From the NCBI RefSeq assembly GCF_001298465.1, contig NZ_CP012541.1, positions 1,364,001-1,428,000 on the forward strand: a stretch of 64,000 bases of DNA, in the 5' to 3' direction. Position 1 is the stretch's first letter. The number at the start of each line of letters is the position of its first letter. The translations under genes were made by a program, and so were the position numbers. Source of the stretch: Campylobacter concisus (GTDB taxonomy: Bacteria; Campylobacterota; Campylobacteria; Campylobacterales; Campylobacteraceae). The notes below the pieces were generated by a model that was given only the letters and a program-made list of their open reading frames with translations, was not told the DNA's origin and made no database searches. This document shows, piece after piece, positions 19,124 to 28,242 of this stretch.

Positions 19124-20341
19124 CTATTTTGAGATCATTTCAAGTGGATCGATGTGGTAGTTTCTTTGCGTCACTTCAAAGGTTAGATCGTTTCTAACTC
19201 GGCCTATAACGTAGCCTTTTTGCACGACTGAGCCGACTTTTACAGTCGGTGCGATCTGGCTTAGGTGAGCGTAGATCGTATGGATGCCATTTTCGTTTTC
19301 TATAATGACTACATTTTCAAGCATCGGAGTTACTTTTGCAAAGACTACTTTACCATTTAGCACGCTTTTGACCTTGGCATCTGGTGTGGTTGAGCGAAGC
19401 GTGACTGACTCGTTAAAAATTTTGATGTTATATATTGGATCTACGTAGTTTCCAAATTTTTGCTTTACAGTGTAGCTATCAAGAGGAGCAATTGTCTTTA
19501 CACCTGAATATTTTTTGACCGAGCTTGTTTGATAGCCTCCACTCATTGGCTGGCTTTTTTCGCCTTTTTTGCCACCCTTACTGGCTACTTTTTCTTGTTT
19601 TTCTCTAGCAGCACGTGCGGCTTCATCTTCTTGTTTTTGCATGATAGCAAGCTGCTCTAGCGTCTTTCTTAGCTCATCTTGCTGGGCTTGAAGCTTGGCT
19701 AGCTTTTTGCTGTAAATTTCTTTATCACGCTTTAGTCCGTTTATAGTATTTTTTTGCGTACTTTCTAAATTTTGCAAGTCACTTTGCTTGCGTCTATAGT
19801 TTTTGATGCTTGAGTTTATCTCGCTTATTTTGTTTGATTTATTTTTTATCTTCTCAATCGTATCTTCATAGTTCTGGCTAAGCCTTTTAAAATCCTCTTT
19901 TGTGATGGCATTTAGCTTGGTTAAAATTTGAGACGAGATGATGCTCTCCTCGCTTTGCTTGCCCTCAGTTGCAGACATCAAAAGATCAAAAGACAAATCT
20001 TCTGCGATGATCCTTATCATGTTTTGCTCAAGCTCCTTTTGAGTGCGTTCTAGCTCTTTGTTTTGCTTAGTTAGATCATCAAGCTCAATAAGTGCTTTTG
20101 AAGCATTTGTCTCAAGAACTGAAATTTGACCTTTTAAATTTGTGATATCACCACTTATACCTCGAAGTTTTTTCTCGCCACTTACGATATCACCGGCTAA
20201 GTCATCAAGCTTTTTACTGAGCTGTTCACTCATCGCCTGACTTGATCTTAGAGAATTTTTGGAGTCTTTGATCTTCTCTTTAGTATTTGACGCAAAAACT
20301 ATACTAAAAGCTAGCAAAAATATAAAAATTCCTTTTCTCAT
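19124..20341 (-). CDS. EnvC-like murein hydrolase activator (degenerate LytM/M23 domain)
   Basis: A 405-residue protein with a signal peptide (about 1-17), a long coiled coil (about 20-245), a basic linker and a C-terminal M23/LytM fold (about 292-405). The zinc site looks lost. The usual first His is Asn (about 310), and the PHLHFE motif reads NDLTFE, with both His replaced; only the His of IYAHLS remains. This is the pattern of EnvC/NlpD-type activators, not active endopeptidases. It overlaps ftsX by 4 bp, as expected for a partner that FtsEX uses to activate septal amidases. Confidence 0.88.
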   Translation of the reverse strand: MRKGIFIFLLAFSIVFASNTKEKIKDSKNSLRSSQAMSEQLSKKLDDLAGDIVSGEKKLRGISGDITNLKGQISVLETNASKALIELDDLTKQNKELERTQKELEQNMIRIIAEDLSFDLLMSATEGKQSEESIISSQILTKLNAITKEDFKRLSQNYEDTIEKIKNKSNKISEINSSIKNYRRKQSDLQNLESTQKNTINGLKRDKEIYSKKLAKLQAQQDELRKTLEQLAIMQKQEDEAARAAREKQEKVASKGGKKGEKSQPMSGGYQTSSVKKYSGVKTIAPLDSYTVKQKFGNYVDPIYNIKIFNESVTLRSTTPDAKVKSVLNGKVVFAKVTPMLENVVIIENENGIHTIYAHLSQIAPTVKVGSVVQKGYVIGRVRNDLTFEVTQRNYHIDPLEMISK

Positions 20342-21153
20342 ATCGTGCTTTTTCTAGCCTTACTCATCACTAAACTAACAGCAAAAATACTTAAAAACAT
20401 AGCCACGCCAAATAAAATAAAAATATCCCTTGAAGGATCAAGACTAGGCAATACCACATCAATACTTGCGGCATTTTCTCTAAAAATTTCAATACTAGGC
20501 AAGAAAAAGAAAAATGCACTGACGGCAACGGTAGCGACTAGGCTATCAACCATGGCTGATTTGTAAAGCATGGCTGATTTTAGCCAAAATGGTGCTCCAA
20601 AAAGCGTCATAATCTCAATACGCTCTCTATGCTCAAATAGCCAAATTTTAGCCTGCTTTAGCATAAGCATAAGCCCTATTACACAAAGTATCGCCATAAA
20701 AGCATACGATATACTTTTGGCTAAATTTAGCATTTTAAAGACCTTATCGTGTGTCTTTGAAAATGTCTCGACCTTTGTGATCCCATCAAATTTTAAAAGC
20801 TTTTGCTTTAGCTCATCCATGTACTGCGGTGTCGGAAATTCGCTAAGTTTTAGTGAGTAAAATTTAGGTAGTGCATTTTGCAGTATGGACAAATTTTTAG
20901 CAGAGATGTCATTTGAGAGGCGGTCGATGATCTTTTGCGGACTTAGTGGCTCGAGGCTAGCTAGATTACTCACAATCGGCTTTAGAACGGGCTCGCTTAA
21001 CTCTTTGCTTGAAACTATGACGATATTGTAGTCATTTCCCATGAGCCTTTCATAATCTCTTACAACCTTATCAGCAGTTAGACTAAACTGTACGGAAAAC
21101 AAAAGCGCGATTAGCGGCAAGATGAATCCAAGATGGTTTTTAAGCGATCTCAT
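20338..21153 (-). CDS. ftsX: Cell-division permease-like protein FtsX
   Basis: A 271-residue inner-membrane protein. An N-terminal membrane segment (about 9-25) is followed by a periplasmic loop (about 30-140) and three further membrane segments. The frame extends four codons upstream, but GGAGG stands 6 nt before the ATG at 21153. It pairs with FtsE, and its extracytoplasmic loop is expected to bind the coiled coil of the EnvC-like protein. It overlaps ftsE by 14 bp and the next gene by 4 bp. Confidence 0.9.
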   Translation of the reverse strand: MRSLKNHLGFILPLIALLFSVQFSLTADKVVRDYERLMGNDYNIVIVSSKELSEPVLKPIVSNLASLEPLSPQKIIDRLSNDISAKNLSILQNALPKFYSLKLSEFPTPQYMDELKQKLLKFDGITKVETFSKTHDKVFKMLNLAKSISYAFMAILCVIGLMLMLKQAKIWLFEHRERIEIMTLFGAPFWLKSAMLYKSAMVDSLVATVAVSAFFFFLPSIEIFRENAASIDVVLPSLDPSRDIFILFGVAMFLSIFAVSLVMSKARKSTI

Positions 21154-21811
21154 GCACGCCTCCATTTTCTATAACGAAGTGACGGTATGGGATACGAAGT
21201 GTCGATGGGATATGGTGCGTAACAACCACTACGCTCGTGCCTAAAAATTCCCTAGCTGATTTTAAAAGTGACCAGATGACATCGCTTGAGTATTCGTCTA
21301 AATTTCCAGTTGGCTCGTCGCATAAAAGCAAATTTGGATTGTGCGCTAGAGCCCTTGCCATCGCCACTCTTTGCTGCTCGCCACCGCTTAGCTCACGAGG
21401 GTATTTATCTGCCTTGTGAAGCATATTTACATGTTTTAAAAGTTTAGCCACTTGCTTTTTGCTCACATTTTGATTGATGCCTTTGATGATGAGGGGCAAC
21501 ATGACGTTTCTTTCCACATTCCATTCATTTATCAAGCGATAATTTTGAAATATAATGCCAACTCGCTGCCTAAGCTCACAAAGTCTTTTATCATCGATGT
21601 CGTCCATTTGTGTCATGCAGACATTTAGCTCTCCAGCAAGAGGTGAAATTTCTCCATAAAATGATTTTAAAAGCGTGCTTTTTCCACTTCCGCTCTTGCC
21701 TGTAATAAAGACAAAATCATTTGCATAAATATCTAAATTGACGCTATTAATTACGATTTCATCGCGTTCATAAGCTAGGCTCAAATTCCTTGCACTAATT
21801 ATCTCTTGCAT
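21140..21811 (-). CDS. ftsE: Cell-division ATP-binding protein FtsE
   Basis: A 223-residue ATPase with Walker A GKSGSGKST, Q-loop IFQNYRLI, signature LSGGEQQR, Walker B LLLCDEPTGNLD and switch His in VVTHH. With FtsX it couples ATP hydrolysis to septal wall remodelling. AAGGAG lies 10 nt before the ATG, inside the end of trmB, which it overlaps by 17 bp. Confidence 0.93.
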   Translation of the reverse strand: MQEIISARNLSLAYERDEIVINSVNLDIYANDFVFITGKSGSGKSTLLKSFYGEISPLAGELNVCMTQMDDIDDKRLCELRQRVGIIFQNYRLINEWNVERNVMLPLIIKGINQNVSKKQVAKLLKHVNMLHKADKYPRELSGGEQQRVAMARALAHNPNLLLCDEPTGNLDEYSSDVIWSLLKSAREFLGTSVVVVTHHIPSTLRIPYRHFVIENGGVHEIA

Positions 21812-22982
21812 CAGCCAAATACTCCTTCAAAAGCTCGTGTGCAGCTAAATTCTCACGAATTAAGATCGGTTTTCTTATAAAATATTCGCTTTTTTCATCG
21901 CTTATTTTGATAAAACATTGCTCAGGTTTATTAAATGCTCCAAAAGCAACTTTTAGTAAAATTTCATCTTCATTTATGATATAAATTTCTTCAAAATGTA
22001 AAAAATAATCTTCTTTTTTGATGATAAAATTTTTAAAATTTTTAATGATATTTTTTACGCTTGTCTTTTCTTTAAAGCTAAAATCCCCAGCCAAAAGGCT
22101 CTCGTCGCTTTTGACCTCACAAGTATAAATGACATCATAAATATCCTTATCTTGGCGTCTCCAGCGGTCTTCATACTTGCTAGTTACTTCTAAATTTCTA
22201 TTTTTAAAAGCTTCGATTTTTGAGTTTGCAGGCTCTAAAAATTTACTCAAACTAAAGTCGCAATACTCCTTGCTATCACTCCTTAGCTCAAATTTACCGC
22301 CCACTTTTAATATCCTCTCGCACTCAAGTGCAAACGCCGTTGAGACCACGCGTCTATGCTCGGCCTTATCCCAAGGCACCGGAAAATGCAAAAAGACTCT
22401 ATCAACCAAATTTGATCCTACAAGCGAGAGTAAGAGCCTTGCGTCAGTGTTTATAAGACGCACGTTTTCTAGGCCATTTGCCTTGGCTAGCTTTGCTACT
22501 TGCTCGATGCTTGGTTTATAGACTTCTATGCCGATAACTAGGGCTTTTGGATTGTTTTTGGCTTGATAGAGCAAGTGCCTGCCAGAGCCAAAGCCTATCT
22601 CGATAAATATCTCTTTAAATTTATCTTTTAGCTCGCTAAAGGCTGGCGCAAACTCTTCAAGGCTTAAAATTTCGCTCACTTTTTTGGTTAAATTTGTCTT
22701 TTTTACGGCAAATGCTTGGCTGATGATACCGTTGCAACTTTGCTCTTTAAAAAGCTCCAACGCTTCTTGCAAAAGGCCCACTTTAGCTGGCTTTGTAAGC
22801 TTTTCACCCTTTACGACTATACCGTTTTTACCATCTTTTACGACTAGAAAAAAACCCTCTTCTTCATTTTTTGTATAGATGAGCTTCTCGTTTCGTCCAT
22901 TTGCCTGCCAAAGAAATTTGACCTTGTCATTTCCAAAAGGAAATGAGATATCTTTTAAAGATGAAGTTATAAAATTTGGCAT
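21795..22982 (-). CDS. trmB: tRNA (guanine-N7-)-methyltransferase TrmB, long form
   Basis: A 395-residue SAM-dependent enzyme making m7G46 in tRNA. The core lies at about 120-290, with IEIGFGSGRHLLYQAKNNP (SAM site), VRLINTDARLLL and VFLHFPVPWDKAEHRR. It is much longer than the ~210-240-residue enterobacterial enzyme, having an extra N-terminal domain and about 100 C-terminal residues, as seen in epsilonproteobacteria. Its ATG overlaps the TAA of flpA (TAATG). Confidence 0.92.
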   Translation of the reverse strand: MPNFITSSLKDISFPFGNDKVKFLWQANGRNEKLIYTKNEEEGFFLVVKDGKNGIVVKGEKLTKPAKVGLLQEALELFKEQSCNGIISQAFAVKKTNLTKKVSEILSLEEFAPAFSELKDKFKEIFIEIGFGSGRHLLYQAKNNPKALVIGIEVYKPSIEQVAKLAKANGLENVRLINTDARLLLSLVGSNLVDRVFLHFPVPWDKAEHRRVVSTAFALECERILKVGGKFELRSDSKEYCDFSLSKFLEPANSKIEAFKNRNLEVTSKYEDRWRRQDKDIYDVIYTCEVKSDESLLAGDFSFKEKTSVKNIIKNFKNFIIKKEDYFLHFEEIYIINEDEILLKVAFGAFNKPEQCFIKISDEKSEYFIRKPILIRENLAAHELLKEYLADARDN

Positions 22983-24188
22983 TATTTTATGCTAACTTCT
23001 GCTTTTGATGACTTATCAGAAGCGATGCCGTACTCATCGATAGCTACGACGCTGTAAGAATAGCTAGCTCCTTTTTGCACGCTATCATCTCTAAGTCCAG
23101 TACCATCTATGCCACTAAAAATTTTCTCACTTGCACCACTTCTATAAACAGTGTACGAACTAGCTCTATCAACTGCATTCCAGTTTACATTTACGCCGTT
23201 ACCATCGTAGTTAGCGCTAATATTTGGAGTCTTTGGTGCGCCAAGTGTTATCCCTACGATTGGCTCTTCTTGTTTTAAGCTCTCAAGGCCGTCTTTATCA
23301 ACAGCTGTAACTCTATAATACCTTGTTGCCGCATTTGTATTTATGAGATCTTCATAGGTATTGCTAGTAGTTTTTGCTAGATACGTATAAGGTAAAAATT
23401 TACTTGTCGTTCTATAAACTTTATAGTACGAAAAATCCTCAGCCGGCATATAATCCCACGTTAGGATTATCTTTTTTGGTGCATTCTTTGTTGCCTGAAG
23501 ATTCGTTACTGATTTAGGGTAACTCCTTTGTTGTTGCACTGATATTTTGACTTGGTTTTGAGACAACGCCTGAAGATGTTTTTACTAAAATTCTATACTC
23601 ATAAGAACTTCCAGCTTTTACGTCAGTATCAATATACTCTGCATTTAGCCTACCATTTATCTCTGCTATTTGGCTAAATTTATTACGTCCTGCATCGCTT
23701 CTTTGGATGATGTAGCTAGCTACTGTGCTATCAGGATGTGGTCTCCAGATCACTTTTACGCGACCTGGAAGCCCTGTGATAGCTTGCGCAAATGGTACAG
23801 AGTCAAGTAGTGGCTTAGTAGTCGCAGTTGCGATTGTGCCTGGTTGAGAGATGGCGTTGCTTGAGTAGGTTCTCATCTGGTATGAGTATGTGGTCTCCGG
23901 TACTAAGTTGCGGTCTACATAGTGCGTTGCAAAGCGGTCTTTTATGTCCGCAACTAGCTGCATTTTTGAGTTGGCATCATTTGGATTTGAGCGGTAGAGA
24001 TAGTATCCAACAACGCTTTCATCGGTTACTGGGTTCCATTCAAAACCAACTTCTGTCATGTCTGAAATAGTTTTTAAACTTGTAATCGTAGGTAGCGACA
24101 TGCTTTGCTGAGTCGGTACGCTAGAGCCGCATCCCGCTAAGAAAGCTGCTAAAAATGGTGTCAATATGCGTAGGGCAAATTTTTTCAT
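22982..24188 (-). pseudogene. flpA: Fibronectin type III lipoprotein FlpA-like adhesin, frameshifted
   Basis: The gene would encode about 402 residues: a signal peptide with lipobox LAGC, then consecutive fibronectin type III modules. It matches the position and size of the C. jejuni fibronectin-binding lipoprotein FlpA. The frame breaks near 23517-23519. The upstream frame ends ...SATTKELP-stop, and removing one G from the GGG (plus strand) gives ...KELPKSVTNLQAT and opens the remaining 177 codons. The start ATG at 24188 has AAGGAG 8 nt upstream. An intact allele, a sequencing error or a real loss are all possible. It overlaps rluD by 68 bp. Confidence 0.85.
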
Positions 24189-25098
24189 CAAAAATCTCCT
24201 TGGGAATTTTTTTGTAAATTATTTGGTTAAAGTCATCATACGTTTTTGCAATAAATTCCACCCTTTTGCCAGTTCGCGGATGGATAAAATAAAGCATATA
24301 AGCGTGAAGCATAACTCTGCTTATTTTATCGCCTTGGCTCTTAAATCCGTATAAATCATCGCCTAAAATATGGCGGTTTATGCTAGCAAGATGCACTCTT
24401 ATCTGATGAGTCCTGCCTGTAAAAAGTTTTGCTGCTATTAAATTTATGCCATTTTCGCTTAGTAAATTTACAAAGGCACTTTTTGCAAATTTAGCGTCAG
24501 CGACGATCGCTTTTTTTAGATGATTGTTTGGGTTTCTGCCAATTGGCTTATCAATGATGACATCCTCTTTTAGGGGCAAGTCGGTGAGCGCTAGATAAAT
24601 TCGCCCCATGCTCTTATCGCTTAGCTGCTCGCTTAGTTTTGCGTGAGCGAAGTTATTTTTAGCGACGACGATAGCGCCGCTCGTGCCCTTGTCTAGGCGG
24701 TGGACGATGCCAGCTCTTACGTCGCCGTTTAAATTTGAAAGCATAAATCCTTTTTTATTTAGCCACTCAACTAACGTCGCCTCTTTGACGCTTGGGGCTT
24801 GGTGGACGACGATTTGCGGGGGCTTGTTTAGCACCATGAGATCGTCGTCTTCATATATAATCGGGATATCGAAATTTACTTCGTACTCGTTTTGTACCTC
24901 TTTTTTTGGGGCAAAATTTACGCAAATTTTATCATTTTCATTTAACAAAAAGCTTGGTTTTGAGACTGGTTTTAAATTTACGCTTACAAGGGAGTCTTTT
25001 ATCAAATTTAAAGCTTGATTACGTGAAATTTGAAGCTCTTTGGCCACTGCAACGTCGAGTCTTGAGCTATTTAAAACATTAAATTTAATCAAAATCAA
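24121..25098 (-). CDS. rluD: RluD-type 23S rRNA pseudouridine synthase
   Basis: A 325-residue enzyme with an N-terminal S4 domain (SRLDVAVAKELQISRNQALNLI) and the catalytic signature HRLDKGTSGAIVVAK containing the active Asp; GRTHQIRVHL follows. It isomerises uridines in 23S rRNA helix 69 or a related site; assignment among RluA/C/D is by gene order. The start is TTG: either 25098, or a second in-frame TTG at 25092 that is better spaced from AAGG. The last 22 codons overlap the flpA signal-peptide region. Confidence 0.88.
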   Translation of the reverse strand: MILIKFNVLNSSRLDVAVAKELQISRNQALNLIKDSLVSVNLKPVSKPSFLLNENDKICVNFAPKKEVQNEYEVNFDIPIIYEDDDLMVLNKPPQIVVHQAPSVKEATLVEWLNKKGFMLSNLNGDVRAGIVHRLDKGTSGAIVVAKNNFAHAKLSEQLSDKSMGRIYLALTDLPLKEDVIIDKPIGRNPNNHLKKAIVADAKFAKSAFVNLLSENGINLIAAKLFTGRTHQIRVHLASINRHILGDDLYGFKSQGDKISRVMLHAYMLYFIHPRTGKRVEFIAKTYDDFNQIIYKKIPKEIFDEKICPTHIDTIFSSFLSGMRL

Positions 25099-25112
25099 AG
25101 CCTTGTTTGTGA

Positions 25113-25118
25113 TATAAT
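25113..25118 (+). promoter_or_regulatory. -10 element for rodA
   Basis: A consensus TATAAT on the plus strand, 26 bp upstream of the TTG start of rodA, with T-rich sequence before it. It lies in the 46-bp gap between the divergent rluD and rodA genes. Confidence 0.55.
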
Positions 25119-25144
25119 CTAGCCCAAAAATTAAGGTTTGCTTC

Positions 25145-26251
25145 TTGATAAAACTAGATCGGCGTATTTTAACACATTTTGATTTTATTCAGCCGTTTTT
25201 AATCATCCCAATCATAGCCATCTCATACATCCTAGTCTCCGAAGCAAACGACATTTTGGCAAACAAACAGCTTGTATATTTTGGCATAGGATTTGTCTCA
25301 TTTTGTGTCGCATTTTTGTTGCCCATTAGGCGTATAGACTGGATTATTCCGATGTTTTACTGGGTCTGCATCGTGCTGCTTTTAAGCGTCGATCTCTTTG
25401 GCGTTAGCAAGCTAGGAGCCAAACGCTGGCTAGAAATTCCTTTCGTTCACTTCACACTTCAGCCATCAGAACTGATGAAGCCAGCCTTTTTACTGATGCT
25501 AGCCTATCTCATTAAACAGCGTCCTCCAGAGACTAATGGATACGGACTAAAAGATTTTTTAAAGCTTAGTTTTTACATACTTTTGCCATTTGCGCTCATT
25601 ATGAAAGAGCCTGATCTTGGCACTGCACTCATACTTTTGATAGTTGGCTACACCATCCTTTTTGTTATCGGTGTAAATAAAAAAATTTGGATCACCATCA
25701 TCCTTGCGATAGGCTTTTTGGCGCCGGTTTTGTATGAAAATTTACATGACTATCAAAAGAAAAGGATCCACGACTTTATCGCTGAAGAGCCAAGCTATCA
25801 CGTCAAACAAAGTATCATCGCCATAGGTAGCGGTGGACTCAAAGGCAAGCCAAAAGATGAGGCAACTCAGACGCACTTTAAATTTTTGCCAATCGCCACT
25901 AGTGACTTCATCTTTGCCTACAATATTGAGCGTTTTGGCTTTTATGGTGGATTATTTCTGCTTGGGCTTTATGGGGCACTTATAACACATCTTTTAAGTT
26001 TAAATTACGGTCTAAAAAACGACTACTTTACACAAGTTACCACCACGGGGATTGCTGCGCTAATCTTCGTTTACGTCGGCGTAAATGTCTCGATGACTAT
26101 CGGTTTTGCACCAGTTGTAGGTGTGCCACTACCATTTTTTAGTTATGGCGGAAGTAGCTTTGTTACATTTATGGTGCTTTTTGGAATTTTACAAAATTTG
26201 TTAACTTTTAGATTTGATAGAACTTATAGCTTTATAAAAATTCACTTCTAA
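25145..26251 (+). CDS. rodA: Rod-shape peptidoglycan glycosyltransferase RodA
   Basis: A 368-residue SEDS-family membrane protein with about ten membrane segments and family motifs AKRWLEIP, FTLQPSELMKPAFLL, EPDLGTALIL and the C-terminal GVPLPFFSYGGSS. It polymerises lipid II in side-wall synthesis with a class B penicillin-binding protein (mrdB in C. jejuni naming). The start is TTG with AAGG 8 nt upstream; no ATG exists near the N-terminus. It is transcribed alone from a close TATAAT. Confidence 0.92.
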   Translation: MIKLDRRILTHFDFIQPFLIIPIIAISYILVSEANDILANKQLVYFGIGFVSFCVAFLLPIRRIDWIIPMFYWVCIVLLLSVDLFGVSKLGAKRWLEIPFVHFTLQPSELMKPAFLLMLAYLIKQRPPETNGYGLKDFLKLSFYILLPFALIMKEPDLGTALILLIVGYTILFVIGVNKKIWITIILAIGFLAPVLYENLHDYQKKRIHDFIAEEPSYHVKQSIIAIGSGGLKGKPKDEATQTHFKFLPIATSDFIFAYNIERFGFYGGLFLLGLYGALITHLLSLNYGLKNDYFTQVTTTGIAALIFVYVGVNVSMTIGFAPVVGVPLPFFSYGGSSFVTFMVLFGILQNLLTFRFDRTYSFIKIHF

Positions 26252-26288
26252 AATTTTTCCCGCAAGTATCAAGCATATAGTTTTTGCT

Positions 26289-27566
26289 CTATCCTTCTTT
26301 GTGCTTTTTGATGCAAGATTTTATGGCATTTATAAGATATTTTATATCCTCTTTTGTATGCGTGTAGTGAATGCTAACACGTACCCAGCCAGGTTTTGCT
26401 TCAAAAATTGTATTATCTTTTAAATTAAGCAAATCATGTCCATACGGCCCAGCGCAATCACAGCCTGCACGTGTTTGGATGCCAAATTCGCTACTTAAAC
26501 TAGCAGCAAAATCATAAGGCGAAATGCCTTTTACATTAAATGCAAAAATAGGCAATCTGTCTAAATTTTCAGGACAATAATTTATCACCTCATCTATCTT
26601 TTCTAGTTCTTTACAAAACATCTCGCCTAGCTCACATTCAGCCACTTTTATATTATTAAGTCCGATCTCATTTCTTAATTTATAGGCTAAATTTGCACGC
26701 ATTAGTTGCATTATCGGCGGTGTACCGCCCTCTTCTAAATTTTCAACTTCATTAGTAAAAATATGTGATGTCCTGCTTACATACTTGACTGTGCCTCCAG
26801 CTGCAAATGTAGGCAAATTTTTACAAAGCTCTTTTTTGATAGCCAAAAGCCCACAACTCCCAACTCCTCCAAGTAGTTTGTGAGGTGAGAGAAACAGTGC
26901 GTCAAAATATCTGCAATCAACATTTTCATAAGCACTAAGAGTGGCTGCATCAAGTGCCAAAATGCCATTATATTTTTTAATCAGCGAGTAAATTTTTTTA
27001 TAATTAGTTTTAACGCCAGTAACGTTTGAGGCGGCACTAAAGCTAGCTATTATCTTTCTTTTTGCATTTTGCTTTAATGTATTCTCAAGCATCGCATAGT
27101 CTATCTCATTATTTTCATCAAGCTCTATACGTTTTATATCACAAAGCCCTTCTCTTAAGCTAACTTCAACAGAGTGATGCTCATAAGGTCCAATGATCGC
27201 TAATGGCAAGTTTAATTTTCTTAAATTTGCTTCACCGATCAAAGCCCTTGTAGCTGGTGAGATATAAATTCCCATTATTTCCTGAAATTTCTTTATCGCA
27301 GCCGTTGCCCCTTGACCAGTCGCAATAAGATAAAAACTATCATCAAGACCTAATAAGCTTTTTAACTCAGCCCTTGCATTTTCATAGCATTTTTGCGTTA
27401 GCACCGCACTTGAACTACTATCTGAGTGAGTATTTGCGTAGGTTTTTAAAAATTTTAAAATTTCATCTTCAATGGGCTTATAAGCAAGACCTGAAGCCGT
27501 GTAGTCAAAATAGTAAAGGCCCTCTTTTAAAATGATATTTTTTCTTACTTCATCGATATTTAGCAA
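26289..27566 (-). CDS. Class V aminotransferase / cysteine-desulfurase-like PLP enzyme (copy 1)
   Basis: A 425-residue fold-type I PLP enzyme. The PLP lysine is in LSPHKLLGG and a probable nucleophilic Cys is in TRAGCDCAGP, aligned with the RAGHHCA loop of SufS/CsdA. GPYEHHSVEVS matches the family PLP pocket. It starts at TTG with AAAGGAAA upstream and has its own -10 at 27592-27597. It is a clear paralogue of the protein at 28978-30309, and the two bracket thiE-thiD. A link to sulfur donation for thiamine is possible but unproven. Confidence 0.85.
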   Translation of the reverse strand: MLNIDEVRKNIILKEGLYYFDYTASGLAYKPIEDEILKFLKTYANTHSDSSSSAVLTQKCYENARAELKSLLGLDDSFYLIATGQGATAAIKKFQEIMGIYISPATRALIGEANLRKLNLPLAIIGPYEHHSVEVSLREGLCDIKRIELDENNEIDYAMLENTLKQNAKRKIIASFSAASNVTGVKTNYKKIYSLIKKYNGILALDAATLSAYENVDCRYFDALFLSPHKLLGGVGSCGLLAIKKELCKNLPTFAAGGTVKYVSRTSHIFTNEVENLEEGGTPPIMQLMRANLAYKLRNEIGLNNIKVAECELGEMFCKELEKIDEVINYCPENLDRLPIFAFNVKGISPYDFAASLSSEFGIQTRAGCDCAGPYGHDLLNLKDNTIFEAKPGWVRVSIHYTHTKEDIKYLINAIKSCIKKHKEG

Positions 27567-27591
27567 TGTTTTCCTTTTTTTTAAAGCAGGG

Positions 27592-27597
27592 ATTATA
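27592..27597 (-). promoter_or_regulatory. -10 element for aminotransferase copy 1
   Basis: TATAAT on the minus strand, 26 bp upstream of the TTG start and just beyond the end of thiE. It suggests separate transcription of copy 1. Confidence 0.45.
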
Positions 27598-27636
27598 ATT
27601 AAATTTTCATAAAAAAGCTTGCAAAATAAGCATCTT

Positions 27637-28242
27637 TTAAAACAATAAATTTCTTTGTAAATTTTCTATATTTTTCTTTATCGTGCCATCTTTATAGATA
27701 GCGGATATTAAGGCGATCATGTCTGGCTTTGCCTTAGCAACACTTGCAATATTGCTAGCATTTATGCCTCCTATAACACATACATTCATTCCCATTTCTT
27801 TTGCTTGTGATATGGTTTGGGCCTTGCAAAGTGGCGCATTTGGTTTTGTTGGGCTTTTAAACATCGCTCCAAAAGCCGCATAGCTAGCACCATTTTGTTT
27901 TGCCCTAAGGGCAAGCTCCAAGCTATCATAGCAGCTAACTCCCACGTAAGCATCATCCCCTAAGATTTCAAACGCTTCTTTTATGCTCGCATCATCTTTT
28001 CCCAAATGCACAGACTTTGCACCTATATGAGCAGCAAACAAAATATCATCATTTACGATAAATCTGGCTCCAAATTTCTCACATAGATTTAAAATTTCAC
28101 TAGCCAGTCTATCATTTTTAGGTATTTTTTTAGAGCGAAATTGAAAAAATTTCACCCCACACTCTAAAATTTCTTTAGTATATTGCAAGGCTAAATTTTC
28201 AGGCATCAACACATCGTCGCTAATCGCATAAATTTCAATCAC
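27637..28242 (-). CDS. thiE: Thiamine-phosphate synthase
   Basis: A 201-residue TIM-barrel enzyme joining HMP-pyrophosphate to thiazole phosphate. Seen are the N-terminal strand with FQFRSKK, FIVNDDILFAAHIGAKSVHLGKDD, VGVSCYDSLELA and the phosphate loop GGINASN. The start is GTG, overlapping the thiD end by 8 bp. It forms an operon with thiD and aminotransferase copy 2. No TPP riboswitch is seen upstream. Confidence 0.9.
   Translation of the reverse strand: MIEIYAISDDVLMPENLALQYTKEILECGVKFFQFRSKKIPKNDRLASEILNLCEKFGARFIVNDDILFAAHIGAKSVHLGKDDASIKEAFEILGDDAYVGVSCYDSLELALRAKQNGASYAAFGAMFKSPTKPNAPLCKAQTISQAKEMGMNVCVIGGINASNIASVAKAKPDMIALISAIYKDGTIKKNIENLQRNLLF

Noticed and set aside
19124..20341. 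Active M23 endopeptidase
   Set aside because: Key zinc ligands are replaced (Asn at the first His, Asp and Thr at the HxH pair), so an activator role is more likely.
26777..26968. Second minus-strand ORF inside aminotransferase copy 1
   Set aside because: It is an alternative frame of a well-supported gene with no start signals.
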